Position numbers and translations under genes: made by a program. Below, piece after piece: positions 1 through 5,367 of a stretch of DNA of 6,209 nt (position 1 is its first letter; every line of letters begins with the position of its first letter). This stretch comes from Acidobacteriota bacterium (lineage in GTDB: Bacteria; Acidobacteriota; Blastocatellia; Pyrinomonadales; Pyrinomonadaceae), in contig SXVE01000305.1 of assembly GCA_005790265.1 (NCBI GenBank), forward strand, positions 1-6,209, written 5' to 3'. The notes under the pieces were generated by a model, which saw only the letters and a list, made by a program, of their open reading frames with translations, searched no databases and was not told where the DNA came from.

Positions 1-294
1 GGAAATGTCCGCGAACTCGAAAACGTCGTCGAACGCGCCGCCGTAACGAGCGGACAGGCAAACGCCGTGACGCCGGAAAATCTTTTCGCGGAACAGAAAT
101 CATCAAATCAAACGACTGAAAATTTTAGTAGTCTGCTCGATTTGCCGTTCAGAGAAGCCATCGCGAATCTCGAAAAAATGCTGATCGAAAAAGCTTTGCG
201 CGACGCGCACGGCAACCGCACCGAAGCCGCCGAAAAATTACAAATCAGCCGCCGACTGCTTTACGATAAATTGAAAGAACACGACATTGCATAA
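1..294 (+). CDS. Sigma54-dependent NtrC-family transcriptional regulator, C-terminal part (5' end outside window)
   Basis: Reading frame 1 is open from the first base and stops at the TAA at 292-294, leaving the last 97 residues. It begins with GNVRELENVVERA, the signature near the end of the AAA+ sigma54-interaction domain, where the arginine belongs to the sensor II helix. After a linker of about 30 residues comes a Fis-type helix-turn-helix at about residues 50-96 (LEKMLIEKALRDAHGNRTEA, then AAEKLQISRRLLYDKLKEH). Proteins of this family bind enhancer-like sites and use ATP to open sigma54-RNA polymerase promoters. Many carry an N-terminal receiver domain for a partner histidine kinase, but that part is missing here, so signal and targets cannot be named. 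The GTG at 67 is an internal codon and not a start, because the conserved AAA+ motif lies upstream in the same frame. Family assignment is very safe; subfamily (AtoC, ZraR, HydG and similar) is unresolved. Confidence 0.95.
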   Translation, partial: GNVRELENVVERAAVTSGQANAVTPENLFAEQKSSNQTTENFSSLLDLPFREAIANLEKMLIEKALRDAHGNRTEAAEKLQISRRLLYDKLKEHDIA

Positions 295-316
295 ACAATT
301 TCGGCTTTTCATTCGT

Positions 317-344
317 AAAAAACTGACGCAAACGATAGTTTTTT
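317..344. terminator. A/T-armed hairpin, probable bidirectional terminator
   Basis: The arm AAAAAACT at 317-324 is perfectly complementary to AGTTTTTT at 337-344. The 12-nt interior can add a G-U pair (325/336) and two C-G pairs (327/334 and 328/333) around a CAAA loop. The run of T in the 3' arm on + and the equivalent run on - fit an intrinsic terminator usable in both directions. It lies between the regulator stop at 294 and the kinase start at 361, where transcription would be expected to end. The stem is AT-rich, so its strength is uncertain. Confidence 0.45.
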
Positions 345-360
345 CGGCGGAAAACGTTTT

Positions 361-891
361 ATGAAAAAAGTTCTGGTCATCGGCTCGGGCGGCGCTGGAA
401 AATCAACTTTCGCGCACCGTCTGCACAAAGCGACCGGATTGCCGCTGATTCATCTCGACAAAATTCACTGGCAGCCGAACTGGACGGCGCCGCCGAAACC
501 CGAATGGCGAAAAACCGTCGAAAAACTGCTTGCCGGTGACGAATGGGTGATGGACGGCAATTTCGGCAGCACGATGGATATTCGTTTTCGCGCCTGCGAT
601 ACGATCTTTTACTTTGATTTGCCGCCGCTCGTCTGCGTTTATCAGGCGCTCAAACGCGTGGCGAAATATTATAAAAAAACGCGTCCCGATATGGGCGCGG
701 GTTGTGCGGAAAAGCTGGATTTTGAATTTCTCGAATGGGTCTGGAATTTCCCGAAAAACTCGAAACCGGAAATCGAAGAAAAACTCGCGCTTTACGCTGC
801 CGGAAAAAACATCATTCGTTTCAAATCGAGAAAAGATGTCGAAAGATTTTTTGAGAATTTGGCGCGAAATAAAGTAGAATCAGTTCAATAA
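361..891 (+). CDS. FlaR-like / adenylate-kinase-like P-loop nucleoside kinase family protein
   Basis: This 176-aa protein has a Walker A motif GSGGAGKST at residues 8-16 right after the first beta strand (KKVLVIG). Next is the family hallmark LDKIHWQPNW at 32-41, then WVMDGNFGSTMDIR at 62-75, and a hydrophobic strand IFYFDLPP at 82-89. The RPDMGAGCAEKLDFEFLEWV segment in the second half matches a lid-like region with several basic residues just before it. This is the layout of cytosolic proteins annotated as 'DNA topology modulation protein FlaR' or adenylate-kinase-related P-loop NTPases. The family is expected to bind ATP and probably phosphorylates a small molecule, but the true substrate is not established and the topology name should not be taken literally. 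ATG 361 puts Walker A at the usual distance from the N terminus. No strong Shine-Dalgarno is seen, only GGCGGA at 347-352. The next gene starts 3 bases after this stop, which suggests co-transcription. Confidence 0.88.
   Translation: MKKVLVIGSGGAGKSTFAHRLHKATGLPLIHLDKIHWQPNWTAPPKPEWRKTVEKLLAGDEWVMDGNFGSTMDIRFRACDTIFYFDLPPLVCVYQALKRVAKYYKKTRPDMGAGCAEKLDFEFLEWVWNFPKNSKPEIEEKLALYAAGKNIIRFKSRKDVERFFENLARNKVESVQ
851..880 (+). promoter_or_regulatory. Possible sigma70-type promoter inside the kinase gene end, ahead of the zinc-ribbon gene
   Basis: TTGAGA at 851-856 and TAGAAT at 875-880 are separated by 18 bases and resemble -35 and -10 elements (5 of 6 matches in the -10). A start near 887 would give a leader of about 8 bases to the ATG at 895. 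The sequence is also coding for the end of the kinase, so the match could be chance. This is an inference from base pattern only. Confidence 0.3.
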
Positions 892-894
892 ATT

Positions 895-1110
895 ATGTTT
901 TTTATCATCGGCACCAAATTTTTTACGTTCGGTTCGGAAAAAACGGCGGAGCAAATTCGCTGCTCGCAATGCGGCGCGCTCACGCAGTTTACCGAAAAAA
1001 CCGGAATGAATTTCATCACTTTGTTTTTCGTCGTTCCGACAATTCCGATCAGCGGCAAAAAGAAATTTATCGAATGCCCGAACTGCAGTGCGCGTTTTCA
1101 AACCGAATAA
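895..1110 (+). CDS. Small zinc-ribbon protein (zinc_ribbon_15-like)
   Basis: This 71-aa protein has two CxxC knuckles, C23-S-Q-C26 and C61-P-N-C64, that should bind one zinc ion. They frame a hydrophobic strand, TLFFVVPTIPISGKKKF, at residues 42-58. The opening MFFIIGTKFFTFG, the first CxxC, the T-L-F-F-x-(x)-P-x-x-P-x-x-x-K stretch and the closing C-P-x-C match small bacterial zinc-ribbon proteins of the zinc_ribbon_15 type as I recall them. Their role is unknown; DNA, RNA or protein contact is possible. The central hydrophobic stretch is interrupted by prolines and lysines, so it is unlikely to cross a membrane. The ATG lies 3 bases after the kinase stop and no Shine-Dalgarno is visible, which fits translational coupling or a very short leader from the candidate promoter at 851-880. 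An antisense reading frame over the same bases lacks any recognisable motif. Confidence 0.85.
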   Translation: MFFIIGTKFFTFGSEKTAEQIRCSQCGALTQFTEKTGMNFITLFFVVPTIPISGKKKFIECPNCSARFQTE

Positions 1111-1128
1111 ACGTCAACCGCGAATAAT

Positions 1129-1560
1129 ATGAACTGGCAAAACGGCGAATTTACAATCAGCACCGACCGCGAACGGCTGCAAATTGACGTGATTCACCAA
1201 TTTCTAAGCGAGGAATCTTACTGGGCGAAAGAGCGCACACGCGCGCAGACGGAAACGGCGATTGCGAATTCTTTGTGTTTCGGCGTTTACAAAAGCGAAA
1301 ATCTTGTCGGTTTTGCGCGCGTCGTCAGTGATTTTGCGACGTTTGCTTATCTGGGCGATGTTTTTATCGTTGAAGAATTTCGCGGTTCGGGTTTGAGCAA
1401 ATGGCTGATGGATGTAATTGTCAACTACCCGGATTTGCAGAATTTGCGCCGCTGGATTCTGGCGACGCGTGATGCGCACGCGCTTTATGAAAAATACGAA
1501 TTCGCCGCGCTTAGATTTCCCGAACGGTGGATGGAAAAAACCGCGCCGAACGCGTATTGA
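1129..1560 (+). CDS. GNAT-family N-acetyltransferase
   Basis: This 143-aa protein is the usual length for a single GNAT domain. The acetyl-CoA pyrophosphate-binding motif A is VFIVEEFRGSGLSKWLMD at residues 78-95, with the R/Q-x-x-G-x-G/A type turn at R85-G86-S87-G88. The N-terminal part has SYWAKERTRAQTETAI and SLCFGVYKSENLVGFARVV (48-66), which are the substrate-side helix and central beta strands. The late strand and helix are ILATRDAHALYEKYEF followed by the FPERWMEK ending. Such enzymes transfer an acetyl group from acetyl-CoA to an amine in the cytosol. Close relatives are generic 'GNAT family' proteins of unknown substrate, so no acceptor is proposed. The start is 18 bases after the zinc-ribbon stop, making this the third gene of a compact cluster. 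There is no convincing ribosome-binding site before ATG 1129. Confidence 0.9.
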   Translation: MNWQNGEFTISTDRERLQIDVIHQFLSEESYWAKERTRAQTETAIANSLCFGVYKSENLVGFARVVSDFATFAYLGDVFIVEEFRGSGLSKWLMDVIVNYPDLQNLRRWILATRDAHALYEKYEFAALRFPERWMEKTAPNAY

Positions 1561-1576
1561 TTTTTTATCAATTTTT
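1556..1576 (+). terminator. Weak hairpin with T-run overlapping the GNAT stop codon
   Basis: ATTGAT at 1556-1561 pairs with ATCAAT at 1567-1572 around a TTTTT loop, and TTTTT follows to 1576. The stem overlaps the GNAT stop codon TGA (1558-1560). It is short and AT-rich, so it may only assist the second hairpin downstream in ending the trio transcript. Confidence 0.3.
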
Positions 1577-1596
1577 ATAAATTAGAAACGACAAAC

Positions 1597-1618
1597 AAAA
1601 AGTTGCGGTAGCTTTTTT
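1597..1618. terminator. A/T-armed hairpin after the GNAT gene, probable terminator
   Basis: AAAAAGTT (1597-1604) can pair with AGCTTTTT (1610-1617, including one G-U pair) around the loop GCGGT, and the T-run extends to 1618. It has the same A-arm/T-arm design as the hairpin at 317-344. It sits in the AT-rich gap between the GNAT gene and the gpmI-like gene, where a transcript end is expected. Confidence 0.4.
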
Positions 1619-1700
1619 AAAACCGGGCATTTTTCGACTTTTATTTTGTTTGAAACTCGAAATGTTCACGATAAAAATTGGAAATTGGGGTTTCGTATTT

Positions 1701-1706
1701 GGAAGA
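1701..1706 (+). promoter_or_regulatory. Ribosome-binding site supporting the gpmI-like start at 1710
   Basis: GGAAGA lies 3 bases before ATG 1710. It is one of the few purine-rich Shine-Dalgarno-like sites in this window. It favours 1710 over the in-frame TTG at 1650 and ATG at 1662, which would add a non-homologous extension of up to 20 residues ahead of the first beta strand. Confidence 0.45.
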
Positions 1707-1709
1707 AAT

Positions 1710-3269
1710 ATGGAAAACGGACACAAGGAAAAAAGACCGCTGGCGTTGATTATCGTTGACGGTTGGGGAATTTCCCCGCAAAAAGAAGGCAATGCGATTG
1801 CGCTCGCGCACACGCCTTTTTACGACGAAATCTGCGCGAAATATCCGAAAACTAATTTGTCGGCAGCCGGTTTGCGCGTCGGTTTAGCGCCGGAATCGGC
1901 GGGAAACGCGGAAGTCGGACATTTAAATATCGGTGCCGGTCGCATCGTCAAAACCGATGTGTCGCGTATTTCCGAAGCGATCAAATCCGGCAGATTTTTC
2001 GGTAACGAAATGCTGAAACGCGCTTTTGCTGTTGCGCGAACGAATAATTCGGCGGTGCATTTGATCGGTTTGCTCAGCGACGGCGGAACTCATTCGTCGC
2101 CGGAAAATCTGTTTGCGCTGCTGCGAATGGCGAAAAGCGAAAACTTGAAAGACGTTTTCGTCCACGCGATTCTGGACGGTCGTGACGTCGCGCCGCGCAC
2201 GGCGGATATTTATACTGAAGCGGTCGAAATAAAAATGGCGGACATCGGCGTCGGGCAAATCGCCAGTTTGTGCGGGCGCTATTATGCGATGGACGTTAAT
2301 CAGAATTGGGAACGCACCGCGCGCGCTTACACGATGCTCGTTCACGCCGAAGGCGAACGCGCGTTCGATGCGGTAACAGCGATTCGCGGTTCATTTCTGC
2401 GCGGCATCGCCGATGAATTTATCGCGCCGGTCGTGCTCGAAAAAGCGCCGGGAAAACCGATGGCGACGGTGAAAAACGGCGATGTCGTCATCTTTTTTAA
2501 TCATCGCGCCGACGGAATGCGCCAGCTCGCCAAATCGCTCGCCGTTCCCGGCGCGAACGATTTCGCCGCCGTCGGAAAACCGCGCATCGAAACGGTTTGC
2601 TTGACCGAATACGACCGCAGTTATAATTTGCCCGTTGCGTTTCGACCGGAATCCGAAACAAACGTTTTGGGACAGATTTTCGCCGAACGCGGCGTGTTAA
2701 ACTGCCGCGTCAGCGAAACCGAACGCTATCCGCACATCACCTATTTTTTTAACGGCGGCGTCGAAAACGAACATCCGTGCGAACAGCGCGTGCTCGTCGC
2801 TTCGCCGAAAGCCGAAGTTTACGAATCGCAGCCGGAAATGAGCAGCTTCAAGGTGACGGACAAATTTCTGCGCGGAATGGAAGCGGCGGAAAACGATGTT
2901 TTTATCCTGAATCTACCGGCGGCGGATCTGGTTGCACAAACCGGAAACTTGGAAAAAACCATCGAAGCCGTGCAGTTTGTTGACACTTGTCTCGGCGGAA
3001 TTCTGGAAAAAGTGCGCCAGTTAAAAGGCGTCGCGCTGATTACTTCGTCGCACGCCGGATGCGAGGAAATGGCGGATTTATTAACGGGCGAACCGAATCC
3101 GCAGCCGACGGCGAATGCGGTTCCGTTTCATTTCGTTGATGAGCAGGCAAACAATTTGAGTTTGCGCGAAGGCGGCGCGCTCGAAGATATTGCACCGACG
3201 ATTTTAAGCTTGCTCGGCATCGAAATTCCGCTGGAAATGACCGGACGGGATTTGCGTTTGAACAATTAA
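1710..3269 (+). CDS. GpmI-family (2,3-bisphosphoglycerate-independent phosphoglycerate mutase) protein, predicted catalytically impaired
   Basis: From ATG 1710 the protein has 519 residues, the normal GpmI length of about 510-515. It starts at the family's first strand, LALIIVDGWG. Family blocks follow in order: GNAEVGHLNIGAGR (65-78), LLSDGGTHSS (about 121-130), ILDGRDVAPRTA (D159), GRYYAMD (R190), FFNHRAD (R266), TYFFNGGVE, QPEMSSFKVTDK, and VPFHFVD near the C terminus. Active enzymes interconvert 3- and 2-phosphoglycerate in glycolysis through a phosphoserine and two Mn2+ ions. Here the serine is A67 and the metal ligands expected at 410, 447 and 466 are Q, S and P. D17, D406 and H448 remain. 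Substrate positions usually R, R and K are V196, G269 and R339; H128, R158, D159, R190 and R266 remain. The frame is intact and base use matches the neighbours, so this is not a decayed gene. Family membership is very safe, but mutase activity is doubtful, so no gpmI symbol is given. dacB follows after 24 bp. Confidence 0.92.
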   Translation: MENGHKEKRPLALIIVDGWGISPQKEGNAIALAHTPFYDEICAKYPKTNLSAAGLRVGLAPESAGNAEVGHLNIGAGRIVKTDVSRISEAIKSGRFFGNEMLKRAFAVARTNNSAVHLIGLLSDGGTHSSPENLFALLRMAKSENLKDVFVHAILDGRDVAPRTADIYTEAVEIKMADIGVGQIASLCGRYYAMDVNQNWERTARAYTMLVHAEGERAFDAVTAIRGSFLRGIADEFIAPVVLEKAPGKPMATVKNGDVVIFFNHRADGMRQLAKSLAVPGANDFAAVGKPRIETVCLTEYDRSYNLPVAFRPESETNVLGQIFAERGVLNCRVSETERYPHITYFFNGGVENEHPCEQRVLVASPKAEVYESQPEMSSFKVTDKFLRGMEAAENDVFILNLPAADLVAQTGNLEKTIEAVQFVDTCLGGILEKVRQLKGVALITSSHAGCEEMADLLTGEPNPQPTANAVPFHFVDEQANNLSLREGGALEDIAPTILSLLGIEIPLEMTGRDLRLNN

Positions 3270-3286
3270 AATCTAATTTGCATAAT
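3258..3286 (+). promoter_or_regulatory. Candidate sigma70-type promoter for dacB, possibly giving a leaderless transcript
   Basis: TTGAAC at 3258-3263 and CATAAT at 3281-3286 are separated by exactly 17 bases; the -10 matches the consensus at 5 of 6 positions. It overlaps the end of the gpmI-like gene. Transcription would begin about 7 bases after the -10, at about 3293-3294, which is the A of the dacB ATG. The purine run AGAGAGG at 3287-3293 touches the start codon and is too close to act as a normal Shine-Dalgarno. Based on sequence pattern only. Confidence 0.42.
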
Positions 3287-3293
3287 AGAGAGG

Positions 3294-5000
3294 ATGTTTA
3301 ATTTTACTAATGCCGTAAGTCGTTTTTCGGCATTTTTTATTCTCTCCGCCGTTATTATTTTTTCCGGTTGTGATCAAGCTCAAAATGCGGAAAGTCCGGC
3401 AAATCAAACCGTGACGTTTCCGGCGGAAAATGAAACGCCGCTCGAAATTCCGCCGCCGAATATCAATCTCGCCAATCCGCTGATCGTTTCCGAAAAGCCG
3501 TCTGATGTCGCCGTGTGCGCGCAAATCAACGAAAAAATCGAAAAAAGTCCATTTTCCAATGCGCGTTGGGGCGTTTTCGCCGTCAGTTTGAAAGACGGGC
3601 GCGTCGTCTGCGCGCGCGACGGACGCAAACTTTTTAATCCGGCTTCGATTCAGAAAACCTTAACGGCAATCGTCGGTCTCGACAAACTCGGCACCGATTA
3701 CCGCTGGAAAACTTCGGTTTACGCGGCGAATCAGATTGACGCAGACGGAACTTTGGACGGCGATTTGATTCTTTACGGAGAAGGCGCGCCGGATTTTGAT
3801 TCAAAAGCGCTCGACGAATTGATCGCGCAGCTCGAAGCCAAAGGATTGCGGCGCGTGACGGGAAAAGTAATCGGCGATGCGAGTTATTTTCGCGGCGACA
3901 CCATCGGCGACGGCTGGACTTGGAACGAATTGCAATGGTATTACGGCGCGGAAGCCTCGGCGCTTTCGTTCAACGAAAATCAAGCGTTTATCAATGTCGA
4001 AAACGGAACGGGACGCGCGACGACCGATTATTTACAGGTTACGGTCGGCAATCCGACGCCGATGAGCGGCAATTCAAACGGCGCGGCAAACTATGAGGCG
4101 GGCGGCGTGAAACGCGGTCTCGACGACAACAATTTTTACGTTTGGGGCAACACGAAAAGTTTCGGCGCGCGCGTTTCCGTGCACGATCCGGCTGGGCTGG
4201 CGGCGAAAAACTTGAAAGAAGCGCTCGTCAAAAAAGGCATTGCCGTCGTCGGCGAAAGCGGTTCGCGCGATTGGAAATCAGCGGACGCGCTCGACACGGC
4301 GAAAGCGCGCGAATTGGCGTCGGTGCAGAGCGCTCCGCTCGTCGAAATCGTCAAGCGAATGAACAAACATTCGGTCAATCTGTACGGCGAGCTGATTCTG
4401 CGTACAATCGGGAAGAAATTCAGCGGCGAAGTGCCGAATGACATTCAATTGCCGCAGAATGTGCGCGGCGACGATACGACCGGCGCGGCGATTATTAAAA
4501 AATGGCTTTTGCAGCACAATATCGCGGCGGACGAAGTGCAGATTTCCGACGGCTCCGGTTTGTCGCGGCTTGATTTCTTAACGCCCGAATCGTTCGCCCG
4601 CGCGTTTATTTATGCGGCGCAAAGCCCGTATGCGCAGGCGTTCAGCGATTCGCTGCCGATTGCGGCGACCGACGGAACGCTCGGCGGACGTTTGGGACGC
4701 GTTAAAGGAAAAGTCGTTGCGAAAACCGGCACGATTACGTTTGTTAATTCGCTCGCCGGTTATGCGGCAAGCGATTCCGGTGAAGTGCTGGCGTTTGCCG
4801 TAATTACCAATAACGAAACGCGCAAAAACGGCGTGACAAACGTGATTGACGCCGCCGTCTCGCTGCTGGTAACGGGAGCCGAAAAAGAACAGAACGCGAA
4901 TTCAAACGCGGAGAGTTCGCCGAGTCCGGCAAAAAGCGGTAATTCGGCTAACTCCAATAACAGCAACAGTTTTTACGAGAAAAATCTGACAAACAGGTAA
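3294..5000 (+). CDS. dacB: D-alanyl-D-alanine carboxypeptidase/endopeptidase, PBP4 type (peptidase family S13), predicted lipoprotein
   Basis: This 568-aa protein carries the three penicillin-binding motifs in the S13 arrangement. They are S118-I-Q-K121 within FNPASIQKTLTAI, S360-V-N362 within KHSVNLYGELILR, and K477-T-G479 within VVAKTGTITFVNSLAGY. TDGTLGGRL lies just before the last motif. The long gap between the first two motifs fits the extra domains inserted in PBP4 proteins. Such enzymes trim the terminal D-Ala from peptidoglycan stem peptides or cut cross-links outside the cytoplasmic membrane. A hydrophobic N-terminal segment ends in IIFSGC, a lipobox-like site with C26 as the likely lipidated residue. 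A Pro/Asn-rich linker to about residue 65 follows. The last 40 or so residues are Ser/Asn-rich. E. coli PBP4 (477 aa) has neither the lipid anchor nor such a tail. No other usual start codon lies between the preceding stop and the lipobox, so ATG 3294 is forced. The middle residue of SxN is V instead of the common D. Confidence 0.93.
   Translation: MFNFTNAVSRFSAFFILSAVIIFSGCDQAQNAESPANQTVTFPAENETPLEIPPPNINLANPLIVSEKPSDVAVCAQINEKIEKSPFSNARWGVFAVSLKDGRVVCARDGRKLFNPASIQKTLTAIVGLDKLGTDYRWKTSVYAANQIDADGTLDGDLILYGEGAPDFDSKALDELIAQLEAKGLRRVTGKVIGDASYFRGDTIGDGWTWNELQWYYGAEASALSFNENQAFINVENGTGRATTDYLQVTVGNPTPMSGNSNGAANYEAGGVKRGLDDNNFYVWGNTKSFGARVSVHDPAGLAAKNLKEALVKKGIAVVGESGSRDWKSADALDTAKARELASVQSAPLVEIVKRMNKHSVNLYGELILRTIGKKFSGEVPNDIQLPQNVRGDDTTGAAIIKKWLLQHNIAADEVQISDGSGLSRLDFLTPESFARAFIYAAQSPYAQAFSDSLPIAATDGTLGGRLGRVKGKVVAKTGTITFVNSLAGYAASDSGEVLAFAVITNNETRKNGVTNVIDAAVSLLVTGAEKEQNANSNAESSPSPAKSGNSANSNNSNSFYEKNLTNR
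3309..3338 (+). terminator. Terminator-like hairpin inside the first codons of dacB
   Basis: AATGCCG at 3309-3315 is perfectly complementary to CGGCATT at 3328-3334, and TTTT follows to 3338. The 12-base interior can add two A-T pairs. It has the form of an intrinsic terminator but lies within codons 6-15 of dacB, in the signal-peptide region. It could end read-through from the gpmI-like gene, act as an attenuator opened by translating ribosomes, or be chance. dacB has no later start codon before the lipobox that would move it out of the gene. Confidence 0.35.
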
Positions 5001-5019
5001 GCAGAGAAAAGTTTTTGTT

Positions 5020-5211
5020 TTACATAAAAAAACCGAACAACAAAAACAGCCAGAAGAAAACAACCAGAAAAAGCGGCGCGATGACTGCCAGCAAACAGCC
5101 CAGATTCGTCCACGATTCTTCAGTTCGCAAAAACGGCGCGGGACATGCGTTACAAAATCCTTTTTCGGCGAAAAAAGGGCGCTTGCAAACCTGGCAAATT
5201 TTTAGTTTCAC
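5020..5211 (-). CDS. Small zinc-knuckle protein with one C-terminal membrane segment
   Basis: On the - strand a 63-aa frame runs from GTG at 5211 to the stop at 5020. It has two CxxC pairs, C6-Q-V-C9 and C20-N-A-C23, spaced as in a compact zinc ribbon. After a short polar linker (RTEESWTN) comes a strongly hydrophobic stretch at about residues 38-62 (LAVIAPLFLVVFFWLFLLFG). A cytosolic zinc knuckle tethered by one helix is the natural reading. I do not recognise a named family and propose no function; small proteins of this form are common and uncharacterised. The opposite strand also has an open frame here, but it is Lys/Asn-rich and motif-free, while this strand shows paired cysteines and a clean membrane helix. 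The gene converges on dacB with 19 bp between the stops and diverges from tdk. The start is GTG without a Shine-Dalgarno. Confidence 0.72.
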   Translation of the reverse strand: MKLKICQVCKRPFFAEKGFCNACPAPFLRTEESWTNLGCLLAVIAPLFLVVFFWLFLLFGFFM

Positions 5212-5218
5212 AATTAAA

Positions 5219-5224
5219 AGAATA
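5219..5224 (-). promoter_or_regulatory. Possible -10 element of the small zinc-knuckle gene
   Basis: On the - strand TATTCT ends 7 bases before the GTG start at 5211, the same spacing as the CATAAT of dacB. Only a poor -35 (TTAATT, 17 bases upstream) can be found. Because the region is AT-rich, a chance match is quite possible. If real, the transcript would be leaderless. Confidence 0.22.
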
Positions 5225-5290
5225 ACAAAAACGAACGGAAAAATTAACAGTTAAAACGCGCCAAACGGCGGTTGAGTTTTACCGGGAAAT

Positions 5291-5319
5291 ATGACTTTTC
5301 GCCGGGTTCGTGCTAATCT
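5291..5319 (+). promoter_or_regulatory. Candidate extended -10 promoter for the thymidine kinase gene
   Basis: ATGACT at 5291-5296 and TAATCT at 5314-5319 are 17 bases apart, and a TG at 5311-5312 precedes the -10 in the extended form. A start near 5326 would leave a leader of about 40 bases to ATG 5368 that includes AGGA at 5350-5353, 14 bases before the start codon. This 156-bp gap between two divergent genes must hold promoters for both. Confidence 0.3.
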
Positions 5320-5367
5320 TTTTTTCCCTTTTTAATAATATTTACCAACAGGAATTTTATACGATTT

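Noticed and set aside
895..1101. Antisense frame opposite the zinc-ribbon gene
   Set aside because: Arg/Lys-rich and motif-free, while the sense frame has two CxxC knuckles and the family hydrophobic strand.
1570..1583. Small AT palindrome AATTT-TTAT-AAATT as a possible operator
   Set aside because: Short and low-complexity in a very AT-rich gap; chance is sufficient and no second copy is seen.
1650..1709. Upstream TTG/ATG starts that would lengthen the GpmI-like protein by up to 20 residues
   Set aside because: The extension has no family counterpart, while ATG 1710 has a purine-rich site in front and places the first beta strand correctly.
1923..2345. 140-aa antisense frame inside the GpmI-like gene
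   Set aside because: No recognisable domain; explained by codon bias of the conserved sense gene.
1710..3269. Sequencing error or pseudogene decay as the reason for the missing GpmI active-site residues
   Set aside because: Seven separate key positions differ, most needing different base changes, with no frameshift or stop and otherwise well-kept motifs.
5015..5254. Open frame of 79 aa on the + strand opposite the small zinc-knuckle gene
   Set aside because: Lys/Asn/Ser-rich with no motif; the - strand frame has paired CxxC motifs and a membrane helix, so this is its shadow.
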